Below, piece after piece: positions 17,172 to 24,685 of a DNA stretch of 64,000 nt (the stretch's first letter is position 1; each line of letters begins with the position of its first letter). A program made the position numbers and the translations under genes. Under the pieces are notes generated by a model. That model made no database searches, had not been told where the DNA came from, and worked only from the letters and a program-made list of their open reading frames with translations. Origin of the DNA: JAEVLT01 sp964484065 (GTDB lineage: Bacteria > Bacillota > Bacilli > Bacillales > Cytobacillaceae); the NCBI GenBank assembly GCA_964484065.1, contig CAZAEW010000004.1, positions 1-64,000 of the forward strand. Direction: 5' to 3'.

Positions 17172-17774
17172 TTACACCATCTTTCCTAAATATACAAATG
17201 TGAAGATAAAAATCCAAATAACATCAAGGAAGTGCCAGTATAAGCCGATGATAAATGCTTTTCTTGCCGTAACCGGAGTAATTCCGCGTTTTGCAATCTG
17301 AAGCATAACCATGATTCCCCAGCCGATACCAAGACTAACGTGCGCTCCGTGTGTCCCTAACAAAGTAAAGAAAGCGGAGTAGAATGCATTTGTTTGGATG
17401 GTTGCTCCTTCATGGACATAGTTGATAAACTCGGTAACTTCAAGCCCTACGAAGCCCATTCCCAGTAAAAGAGTGATCGCAAACCAAGCTAATAACCCTT
17501 TTTTGTTACGGCGGTGCATTTCATAAATAGCCAAGCCGCAGGTAAAACTACTGGTTAAAAGGATAAGGGTTTCAGCCATAACCCCTTTAAGTTCAAATAG
17601 TTCTTTTGGTGAAGGGCCGCCCATTGTGGCACCCTTTAAAACTCCGAATGTAGCAAATAATGTTGAGAACAAAAGGATCTCAGCGCCTAAGAAAATCCAG
17701 AAGCCAAGAATATTCAAACGGCTTTGCTCTGATTGATATTCAATTGGCAGGGAAGTATTGACATTAGCCGACAT
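17172..17774 (-). CDS. qoxC: Cytochrome aa3 quinol oxidase subunit III
   Basis: A polytopic subunit III of the heme-copper oxidase family, 200 residues with five helices. The conserved SxLFATFG segment (about 38-45) and LGTHGAHVSLGIGWG (about 134-148) are present, and the C-terminus carries the WHFLDVIWIFIF signature. It overlaps the end of qoxB by 11 bp. It has no cofactor of its own in known members and stabilises subunit I. Confidence 0.94.
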   Translation of the reverse strand: MSANVNTSLPIEYQSEQSRLNILGFWIFLGAEILLFSTLFATFGVLKGATMGGPSPKELFELKGVMAETLILLTSSFTCGLAIYEMHRRNKKGLLAWFAITLLLGMGFVGLEVTEFINYVHEGATIQTNAFYSAFFTLLGTHGAHVSLGIGWGIMVMLQIAKRGITPVTARKAFIIGLYWHFLDVIWIFIFTFVYLGKMV

Positions 17775-19749
17775 GATTGTTCACTCCTTTATCGGTATTA
17801 CGCCAAGCAGTTTCAATCTTTTTAATTTCATCAATATGAATATGATAACCGTCATTATATTGGAATGAGCGGGCAATCAAGCAAAGTACGATTCCGCCTA
17901 GTGTGACAAGAGCAGCAGTTAATGATTCAAAGATTAAGAAGAAACCGGCAATACCAATGATTGTTGCTGTAATAAGCGGAAGCCCGGAATTGCTAGGCAT
18001 ATGAATTTCTTCAAGTTCATCTTCGTTAAGTTCTAAGCCTTGTTTATTTTTCTTCATATACCAGAAAGCATCTAGTGATTTAATTTCTGGTGTTTTTGCG
18101 AAGTTGTAGTATTGAACAGGTGATGCTGTCATCCATTCTAGTGATCTTGCATCCCATGGATCACTGCCTACATTGCGCTCTGCATAGCGAGCACTCCAGT
18201 AAATGTTGTAAACGAAGATGAGAATACCACCCATAAGGATGAATCCTCCAATGGCGGAAACCAACATTAACGGACCAAAACCAGTTGAAGCAGAGTACGT
18301 ATAAGCACGTCTTACAGCACCATTTAAACCAAGGAAGAACATTGGCATGAATGTTAAATTAAAACCAATCATTGTAGTCCAGAAAGAAACTTTTCCGATT
18401 TTTTCATTTAACATGTGACCGAACATTTTAGGCCACCAATAAATCAAGCCTGCGAGAATTCCGAATACAACCCCTGGAATTAATGTGTAGTGGAAGTGTG
18501 CCACTAGGAATAGGGAGTTATGGTATTGATAGTCAGCTGCCCCCATTGCAAGCATGATACCAGTTACACCACCGATTAGGAACAGTGGAATAAAGCCAAG
18601 TGACCACAGCATTGGTGTTGTGAAACGAATGCGGCCTTGGCGCATCGTAAATAGCCAGTTAAACATTTTAACCCCGGTAGGGATACCAATCATCATGGTT
18701 GTAAGTGAGAAAATAGAGTTAACTGTTGGTCCTGCACCCATTGTAAAGAAGTGGTGCACCCAAACAAGTACACTTAAAAAGGAAATGACAATTATTGATA
18801 CAATCATTGACTTGTAGCCAAAAAGCACCTTACGAGAGAAGGTTGAAATAATCTCAGAATACATACCAAGTGCAGGAAGAAGCACGATATATACTTCAGG
18901 ATGTCCCCATAACCAGAACAGGTTTGCCCACATCATTGGATTTCCGCCGCCAGTGACTGTAAAGAAGTGAGCACCGAAAAGACGGTCCATTGCACCTAAA
19001 GCAAGGGCGACTGCAAAAACAGGGAATGTTGCCCAAATGAGTACGCAAGAAATGAAAGAAGTCCAAGTGAACATCGGAATTTTCATCCAAGACATGCCAG
19101 GCGCTCTCATTTTAATAATGGTTGTAATAAAGTTAATCCCGGTTGCGAGCGTTCCTATCCCAGCAATCTGAACGGCAATAAAGTAGAAGTTATTCCCGAT
19201 ACCTGGTGTAAACTCTTTACCTGCAAGAGGGAAGTAAGCTGTCCATCCGGCATCAGGTGAACCGCCAATAACAAATGAAAGGTTAAATAACATTGCACCG
19301 ACAAAGGTTAACCAGAAGCTTAGTAAATTTAGTTGCGGAAATGCAACGTCACGTGCTCCGATTTGCAAAGGTATAACCACGTTCATTATTCCAATTAAGA
19401 ATGGCATTGCTGCAAAAAGAATCATGATAACGCCGTGAGTTGTAAAGACTTCGTTATAGTGCTGCGCATCAAGGAAATGATTATTTGGCACAGCTGTTTG
19501 CGCTTTCATCATGATGCCGTCGATACCGCCGCGGGCTAACATGATAATACCTACAAGGATATACATAATCCCGATACGTTTGTGGTCTACAGAAGTAAAC
19601 CATTCATTCCATAACCATTTCCATTTTTTAAAGTAGGTAACACCGACAATAATACCTAGTGATGTCAAGAGAATAGCAATTTGTGATCCGAAAATTAATG
19701 GGTCTCCTTTAATTGGTACTTGATCCCATTGAATTCCTAAAAAATTCAT
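17764..19749 (-). CDS. qoxB: Cytochrome aa3 quinol oxidase subunit I
   Basis: The catalytic heme-copper subunit, which oxidises menaquinol and reduces O2 while pumping protons. It has 661 residues and about 14-15 membrane helices. Family landmarks are WFTSVDHKRIG (about 50-60), the heme a ligand region TTHGVIMIL (about 103-111), the WGHPEVYIVLLPALG motif with the CuB His and cross-linked Tyr (about 281-295), the HHFFTMG CuB pair near 330, and the HFHYTLIPG heme a/a3 ligands near 418. The extra N-terminal helix before the VDHKRIG motif is typical of QoxB. ATG 19749 shares one base with the qoxA stop (TAATG). Confidence 0.96.
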   Translation of the reverse strand: MNFLGIQWDQVPIKGDPLIFGSQIAILLTSLGIIVGVTYFKKWKWLWNEWFTSVDHKRIGIMYILVGIIMLARGGIDGIMMKAQTAVPNNHFLDAQHYNEVFTTHGVIMILFAAMPFLIGIMNVVIPLQIGARDVAFPQLNLLSFWLTFVGAMLFNLSFVIGGSPDAGWTAYFPLAGKEFTPGIGNNFYFIAVQIAGIGTLATGINFITTIIKMRAPGMSWMKIPMFTWTSFISCVLIWATFPVFAVALALGAMDRLFGAHFFTVTGGGNPMMWANLFWLWGHPEVYIVLLPALGMYSEIISTFSRKVLFGYKSMIVSIIVISFLSVLVWVHHFFTMGAGPTVNSIFSLTTMMIGIPTGVKMFNWLFTMRQGRIRFTTPMLWSLGFIPLFLIGGVTGIMLAMGAADYQYHNSLFLVAHFHYTLIPGVVFGILAGLIYWWPKMFGHMLNEKIGKVSFWTTMIGFNLTFMPMFFLGLNGAVRRAYTYSASTGFGPLMLVSAIGGFILMGGILIFVYNIYWSARYAERNVGSDPWDARSLEWMTASPVQYYNFAKTPEIKSLDAFWYMKKNKQGLELNEDELEEIHMPSNSGLPLITATIIGIAGFFLIFESLTAALVTLGGIVLCLIARSFQYNDGYHIHIDEIKKIETAWRNTDKGVNNHVG

Positions 19750-20717
19750 TATTTTTCACCCCCGGTAGGTAAACATACATTTGGATCTTTTGTTTCTGCC
19801 TGGCCTTTCAAGTTCATCTTAGGCTCTTTGAAGATTTTGCCTGGATAATCATGGTTTTTGTAGAGCTCAGGGTATAAATAATCTTGTGAATCCATTTGAG
19901 AATGGTCGACAAAGGCTAAGTGAGTGCTGGAGAAAGTTTCTCTTCCAAGGTTTGATGGTTTTAACAGATCCGCATATTTCTTTTCGGATAATTTAGGTGC
20001 CTTGGCTTTTACTTCCTTTACCCATTTTGCGAAATCTTCAGGTTTTTGTGCTTCAACAGTGAAGTCATCTTTGGCATAGCCTTTTCCGTTAAAGTTGGTG
20101 TTTTTACCGATATATTCACCTGGCTCATCAGCAGTAAGGTACATCTTTGTCTGCATTTTTGACATGGTGTATTTTTGTCCCGCTAACTGCGGTACCCAGA
20201 ATGATTGCATCGTTCCTGCAGATGTAAGTTTAATTTGTACAGGTGTTCCGACAGGAATGTTAACATAGTTAACGGTTTCAATTCCTTGTTCAGGGTAACT
20301 GAAAATCCATTTCCAGTCTGCAGAAGTTACATTGATTGTAATCGGTTTCTTGTTTTCATAGCCTTTTGGTACTTTTTCTAAATTGTAAATGGTTGAAACA
20401 GTTGGAATTGTTAAGAGTGTTACAATAATTACCGGGATCATCGTCCAGGTAATCTCCAGTTTAGTACTTCCATGATCTTCAGGCGGCTCATAGTTACTTC
20501 CTGGCTTCTCGCGATATTTAATGACAAACACGATAAATAAAACAACAACCGCAACGACAATAATTGCCAACAACATGAGTGACCAGTTGATCAAGTGAAA
20601 AATATCTCTTGCTGCAGGCCCTTTTGGATCAAACACTTTTAAAGTCGTGTCGCATCCGCTTAAAAGTAAAACTGGAATTAGAGCTAAAGATGATAAAAGC
20701 AAGCCCTTTTTGGACAT
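19749..20717 (-). CDS. qoxA: Cytochrome aa3 quinol oxidase subunit II (lipoprotein)
   Basis: A membrane-anchored subunit II. The lipobox LLLSGC (Cys at 22) predicts lipid attachment. Two membrane helices follow (about 42-67 and 90-112), then an extracytoplasmic cupredoxin domain. The CuA ligands of cytochrome c oxidases are absent, as expected of a quinol oxidase. Length 322 residues. The ATG is preceded by a G-rich box (GGGGGGGAGAGG) and by an AT-rich region with repeated TTGTGA elements. It is the first gene of qoxABCD. Confidence 0.95.
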   Translation of the reverse strand: MSKKGLLLSSLALIPVLLLSGCDTTLKVFDPKGPAARDIFHLINWSLMLLAIIVVAVVVLFIVFVIKYREKPGSNYEPPEDHGSTKLEITWTMIPVIIVTLLTIPTVSTIYNLEKVPKGYENKKPITINVTSADWKWIFSYPEQGIETVNYVNIPVGTPVQIKLTSAGTMQSFWVPQLAGQKYTMSKMQTKMYLTADEPGEYIGKNTNFNGKGYAKDDFTVEAQKPEDFAKWVKEVKAKAPKLSEKKYADLLKPSNLGRETFSSTHLAFVDHSQMDSQDYLYPELYKNHDYPGKIFKEPKMNLKGQAETKDPNVCLPTGGEK

Positions 20718-20777
20718 TTTGTCCTCTCCCCCCCATTGTAATAAAGTTGTTAGAAGTTTCCGTCTCAGGTGTAACTT

Positions 20778-20866
20778 TGTTCACATACATAATTAATTTT
20801 TTGTGATCAAAAAAAGACTGTTAACATATCTCAGATATTATCACAAATTTGTGAACAAAATTGTGA
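20778..20866 (-). promoter_or_regulatory. Cluster of TTGTGA/TCACAA elements upstream of qoxA
   Basis: Four copies of the hexamer or its complement occur within 90 bp, 60-150 bp upstream of the qoxA start, one of them a 14-bp palindrome at 20841-20854. Such elements are bound by redox regulators (Rex, ResD) at respiratory genes in Bacillus. The assignment here is inference. Confidence 0.45.
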
Positions 20867-20994
20867 CAATTTTTTTAAGGATTATATTTACTGATATGGA
20901 AATAATTACCATAGTTGGTTTTAATTATGTTAATTCTGGCGTTTTATCATAGAGAATTTTTGTTTTTGAGGAAAAAACGAAATAATGAAGGGGG

Positions 20995-21022
20995 TTGACA
21001 GGAAAACAAAGGAAGTTAATAT
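20995..21022 (+). promoter_or_regulatory. SigA-type promoter of the HesB-like gene
   Basis: TTGACA (20995-21000), a 16-bp spacer and TAATAT (21017-21022). The nearest downstream gene starts at 21236, so the transcript would have a leader of about 200 nt. Confidence 0.65.
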
Positions 21023-21235
21023 GGCTTTAAAAGGAATGAAATTTGTAAATGCAAGGCATTTTGTCACAGTAAATGTGTCAAGGCCCTTTGGGGTTATTAA
21101 TACAAGAATTTTGTCCTGTTTGCAATTTTGATATATGATAAATAAATAGAAGAATTACCAGTGTCAATAGTTCGTTAGGGCTAAACAACTGGGTTTTAGA
21201 AAAATAAAAATAATTAGGAATAGGTGATCAAGAAA

Positions 21236-21547
21236 ATGAATTGTAAAATAAATCGTAGTGCAGCGAAAGAATTAAAAAAAATGCTGTCTGATGATGGAGC
21301 TCAAGGAAAAATGTTCCGTGTTTATGTGACACACATGCATGGAGATCATGCTCATTATGACTTAATGCTTGATACACCGACAGAAAACGACGAAGTGGTT
21401 CAGACCGACAAGGGCATTGATATCATTCTTGAAAAAGGGCAAGAATACTTGGATGGTGTATGGATTCAATTTTTTTATGTACCCCAAGAGGAATGGGTGA
21501 TAACCAATCCATCAAAAGATGTTCAAGGCCACGGACACCACCATTAA
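21236..21547 (+). CDS. HesB/IscA-like family protein without cluster-binding Cys
   Basis: A small acidic protein with the HesB/YneR-type fold (iron-sulfur biosynthesis domain family), 103 residues. Recognised segments are RVYVTHMHGDHAHYDLMLDTP (given as RVYVTHMHGDHAH, about residues 29-41), the TDKGIDIILEKG stretch, and a His-rich C-terminus GHGHHH. The three Cys that IscA uses to carry clusters are absent; the only Cys is at residue 3. The role is therefore unclear, with metal binding by the His-rich parts a guess. ATG 21236 follows AGGTGATCAAGAAA; an in-frame GTG at 21224 is an alternative. A strong terminator follows. Confidence 0.8.
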   Translation: MNCKINRSAAKELKKMLSDDGAQGKMFRVYVTHMHGDHAHYDLMLDTPTENDEVVQTDKGIDIILEKGQEYLDGVWIQFFYVPQEEWVITNPSKDVQGHGHHH

Positions 21548-21600
21548 CATAGCGTTAAATCCCTTTTTTTAGGGTAGATAATTTTTTTCAAAAATAGGAA

Positions 21601-21638
21601 GTCAGAGATATTGGTTGATATCTCTGACTTTTTTTTAT
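21601..21638 (+). terminator. Terminator of the HesB-like gene
   Basis: A perfect 11-bp stem GTCAGAGATAT/ATATCTCTGAC around a 6-nt loop, followed by ten Ts. Confidence 0.93.
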
Positions 21639-21676
21639 ATATTTTTCATGAAAAGCTAGTTATTTCCTATTAATAA

Positions 21677-21695
21677 AACATAATTAAATTATGTT
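21677..21695. promoter_or_regulatory. 19-bp palindrome upstream of the permease (operator candidate)
   Basis: AACATAATT-A-AATTATGTT is a perfect 9+1+9 palindrome ending 12 bp before the permease GTG. A second small palindrome ATGTTAACAT overlaps its right end (21691-21700). The position fits an operator for a repressor of the permease. Confidence 0.45.
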
Positions 21696-21707
21696 AACAT
21701 TAAAGGG

Positions 21708-23014
21708 GTGATCGCCATCCTTCATAAATCTGCAGGCAGAGATTTCTTTGGGGGAGTTCAATGGATGTTTTTTATGTTTGCAAACACCGTTGTCATTCCG
21801 CTAACTATTGGCGACGCCTTTCATCTTTCTTCCGGTGAGACAGCCGGATCTTTGCAGCGTTCTTTTATCTATACGGGTGCAGCATGTGTATTACAAGCCC
21901 TTTTAGGGCATAAATATCCGTTAATGGAAGGGCAGTCTGGTCTTTGGTGGGGAACTATCCTCAGTCTTGCCACTTCAGCTGCTTCAGCCGGTTTGAGCCT
22001 TAAATCCCTTGGCGGGGCGCTTGAGACCGGATTTATTTTATCAGGAATTCTTGTTGCTGCACTAGGGGCGTTTGGAATAACCAACCTTTTACAACGATTA
22101 TTCACCCCTGTTGTGATGAGTACGGTTTTATTTCTGCTGGCAGGACAGCTTATTATTATTTTTACAAAAGGAATGCTCGGTGTAAAGGAAAACGGAGAAA
22201 TGACTCCAGAGATAGCGTGTTTATCCCTCTTCCTTATTGTTCTTGTTGCAACTCTAATTGTGACTGGCAGAGGTATCCTCAGTAACTTTGCTATTTTGAT
22301 TGGAATCGTAATCGGCTGGATCCTATACAGTATTTTGTTTCCAAACAATTTCACGAATATTGCGGCACCTGCTCTTATCCGCTTCTTTCCATGGGGGAAG
22401 CCAAATTTTCAAATTGGGATCATTATCATGGTGCTTATTACGGGATTGGTGAACACAACCAATACGATGGCAGCCATCAAAGGGGCTGACGTGATTCTCA
22501 ACAATAATGCAAAGGAAAGACAGTATCAGCGTTCATTTGTGCTTACTGGAATGAATTCGATTATCTCAGGAATATTTGGGATGGTCCCTTACGCACCCTA
22601 TATTTCCTCCATCGGTTTTTTGCAGTCAACACGAATTTTTGAAGTAACCGCATTTCTGATTGGTGCCATTTTGTTTATGATCATGGGTTTGGTTCCCGAG
22701 TTAAGCCATTTTTTTCAACCATGCCAATAAGTGTTGGGGATGCTGTTTTATTTACGGCATACTTGCAATTATTCGGTGGAGCATTAACGAATTTGGAAGG
22801 ATTTCGCTTTAGTTCAAAAACCATTTATCGGATTGCGGCTCCAGTCCTTACCGGATTTGCCATTATGACGCTTCCAGCGAAAACTTTCGAGCCTGTTTCG
22901 ATGCTCATCAGACCGCTTTTAAGCAATGGATTAATTATGGGGATTTTAATAGCTATGATTTTGGATAATGCTGTAAATTGGAAGAGGCTTGATTTGTTCG
23001 ATCAAAATCATTAA
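21708..23014 (+). pseudogene. Xanthine/uracil permease family gene (YwdJ-like), frameshifted at a T7 run
   Basis: A nucleobase:cation symporter-2 family membrane protein, split into two frames: 21708-22730 (about 340 codons) and a C-terminal part in another frame ending at 23014. Family signatures include FFGGVQWMFFMF, MEGQSGLWWG and the GLVNTTNTMAAIKGAD stretch. Around 22709-22715 the sequence has seven Ts. With eight, the protein would read through as ...LSHFFSTMPISVGDAVLF, which restores a full ~435-residue permease without any other defect. This is therefore a recent one-base deletion, a sequencing error in a homopolymer, or a slippage-dependent switch. The GTG at 21708 directly abuts its AAAGGG box, so the exact start is uncertain. 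Confidence 0.85.
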
Positions 23015-23075
23015 AAAATCGTTAATAATCTAAATTTGTATAGAAACTTTCTCTAACTAAAAAGGGGTTGGAATT

Positions 23076-24263
23076 GTGAGTAAAGGTATTATGATTGATG
23101 TAAGCTCATTAGTCAACGAAATAACAGACGAAGTAATTGGTTGGAGAAGATATTTACACCAGCATCCAGAATTATCCTTCCAAGAGGAAAAAACGGCACA
23201 ATTTGTTTACGAGACACTGTCTTCGTTTGGAAATTTAGAAATCTCACGTCCTACAAAAACCAGTGTAATGGCGCGCTTAAAAGGGGAGAAGCCTGGAAAA
23301 ACGTTAGCAATCCGCGCCGATATGGATGCACTTCCGATTCAGGAAGAGAATACCTTTGATTTTGCTTCGGAAAATCCGGGGGTCATGCATGCCTGCGGCC
23401 ACGACGGACATACAGCCATCCTTTTGGGTGCTGCAAGGGTTCTGACAAAACTAAAGGGAAAATTGAACGGGGAAGTCCGTTTCTTGTTTCAGCATGCTGA
23501 AGAAGATTATCCCGGCGGAGCAGAAGAAATGGTTCAATCGGGTGTAATGGAGGGAGTCGATTTTGTTATCGGTGCCCATCTTTGGTCACCTATTGAAAAA
23601 GGGAAAATAGGAATTGTTTATGGTCCAATGATGGCAGCCCCTGACACTTTTTGGATTACGGTTAAGGGAAAAGGAGGACATGCAGCGCTTCCGCACCAAA
23701 CCGTTGATTCTATAGTGGTTGGTGCGCAAATCGTAACAAATCTTCAAAATATCGTTTCACGCAATACTGATCCGCTGGACCGATTAGTCATTTCAGTAAC
23801 CCAGTTTGTCAGCGGAACAACACATAATGTGATTCCAGGTTCAGCTAAGCTGAGCGGGACTGTCCGCGCCTTTGACCAAAAACTAAGAGAATCTATTCCA
23901 GCTAAAATGGAACAGATTATCAAAGGAATTACAGATGCATATGGTGCAGACTATGAATTTATCTTTGAATACGGTTATCGGCCTGTTATTAATGATGAAA
24001 AAGTGACGAAAATGATAGAGGAAACCGTTCGAGAAGTATATGGAGAAGAGGCTGTTGACCACATTCCGCCCAATATGAGCGGTGAAGATTTTTCTGCCTT
24101 TCAGCAAAAAGCGCCGGGAGCCTTTTTCTTTGTCGGAGCAGGGAACGCAGAAAAAGGCATTATCTACCCCCATCACCATGCCCGTTTTACGATCGATGAA
24201 GATGCACTTGAAATAGGAGTAAAGATTTTTGTTAAAGCCGCTATCAAATTTTTAAATGGATGA
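23076..24263 (+). CDS. M20 family amidohydrolase/metallopeptidase
   Basis: A dinuclear-metal hydrolase of the M20D type (N-acyl amino acid amidohydrolase, hippurate or IAA-amino-acid hydrolase-like), 395 residues and cytosolic. Signatures are WRRYLHQHPELSFQEE near the N-terminus, the metal-binding HACGHDGHTA (about 105-114), the catalytic QHAEED (about 146-151), GAHLW (about 173) and the C-terminal PHHHARF. The GTG start at 23076 follows AAAAAGGGGTTGGAATT. It lies 61 bp after the permease remnant; a functional link is possible but not shown. A terminator shared with the cold-shock gene follows. Confidence 0.92.
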   Translation: MSKGIMIDVSSLVNEITDEVIGWRRYLHQHPELSFQEEKTAQFVYETLSSFGNLEISRPTKTSVMARLKGEKPGKTLAIRADMDALPIQEENTFDFASENPGVMHACGHDGHTAILLGAARVLTKLKGKLNGEVRFLFQHAEEDYPGGAEEMVQSGVMEGVDFVIGAHLWSPIEKGKIGIVYGPMMAAPDTFWITVKGKGGHAALPHQTVDSIVVGAQIVTNLQNIVSRNTDPLDRLVISVTQFVSGTTHNVIPGSAKLSGTVRAFDQKLRESIPAKMEQIIKGITDAYGADYEFIFEYGYRPVINDEKVTKMIEETVREVYGEEAVDHIPPNMSGEDFSAFQQKAPGAFFFVGAGNAEKGIIYPHHHARFTIDEDALEIGVKIFVKAAIKFLNG

Positions 24264-24270
24264 TAATAAA

Positions 24271-24300
24271 AAACAGACTCGATAAAAGAGTCTGTTTATT
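24271..24300. terminator. Bidirectional terminator, M20 gene / cold-shock gene
   Basis: A perfect 10-bp stem AAACAGACTC/GAGTCTGTTT with a GATAAAA loop, T-rich on both sides, between convergent genes. Confidence 0.88.
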
Positions 24301-24311
24301 ATATGCTAATC

Positions 24312-24512
24312 TTAGGCTTTCATCACATTTGTCGCTTGAGGCCCGCGCTGGCCTTGTTCAATTTCGAAGGTAACTTCCTGACCCTCGTCTAAGGTTTTAT
24401 AACCTTCGCCTTGGATAGCGGAGAAATGAACAAATACATCCTCACCGCCTTCGCGTTCAATAAATCCGAAGCCTTTTTCACTGTTAAACCATTTTACTTT
24501 TCCATGTTCCAT
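24312..24512 (-). CDS. Cold-shock protein (CspB/CspD family)
   Basis: A single-domain OB-fold RNA chaperone of 66 residues. RNP1 (KGFGFIE, about residues 13-19) and RNP2 (VFVHFSAI, about 26-33) are intact, as is the conserved WFN start. ATG 24512 follows TAGGAGGCATTAACA. The gene has a leader facing the divergent ABC1-kinase gene, with an operator-like palindrome in between. Which of the usual paralogues it corresponds to cannot be told. Confidence 0.96.
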   Translation of the reverse strand: MEHGKVKWFNSEKGFGFIEREGGEDVFVHFSAIQGEGYKTLDEGQEVTFEIEQGQRGPQATNVMKA

Positions 24513-24557
24513 TGTTAATGCCTCCTACTAGTTAACCAGATACAATAGTTGCTTGGT

Positions 24558-24600
24558 ATTTTGTAAATTTTTTTCATTCGAATGAACAATCTTGTTCATT
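24558..24600. promoter_or_regulatory. Divergent promoter region with a 20-bp palindrome (operator candidate)
   Basis: AATGAACAA-TC-TTGTTCATT (24581-24600) is a perfect 9+2+9 palindrome between the divergent cold-shock and ABC1-kinase genes. On the minus strand it covers a possible -35 (TTGTTC, 24589-24584) of a weak cold-shock promoter with -10 TACAAA (24565-24560) at 18-bp spacing. The geometry fits a TetR-like repressor site. Confidence 0.45.
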
Positions 24601-24685
24601 AAACCTAGCTTTAACTAAAGGAATGAGTTTTATACATAAATTTTGGAAGAGATAATGAGACAAAATGTATAGGGGGGTGTCTGAA

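Larger units (their letters stand above)
20718..21235. other. Divergent regulatory region between qoxA and the HesB-like gene
   Basis: About 520 bp of AT-rich sequence without a convincing gene. On the qoxA side it carries TTGTTCACA (20778-20786), TTGTGA (20801-20806), the palindrome TCACAAATTTGTGA (20841-20854) and TTGTGA (20861-20866). These elements resemble half-sites of Rex (TTGTGA..TCACAA) or ResD (TTTGTGAAT) binding sites. On the other side a SigA promoter at 20995-21022 faces the HesB-like gene and would give a leader of about 200 nt. Confidence 0.55.

Noticed and set aside
21020..21130. 36-codon ORF starting ATGGCTTTAAAAGG behind AAAGGAAG
   Set aside because: Its start codon overlaps the -10 box of the promoter at 20995-21022, so that promoter cannot express it, and it resembles nothing known.
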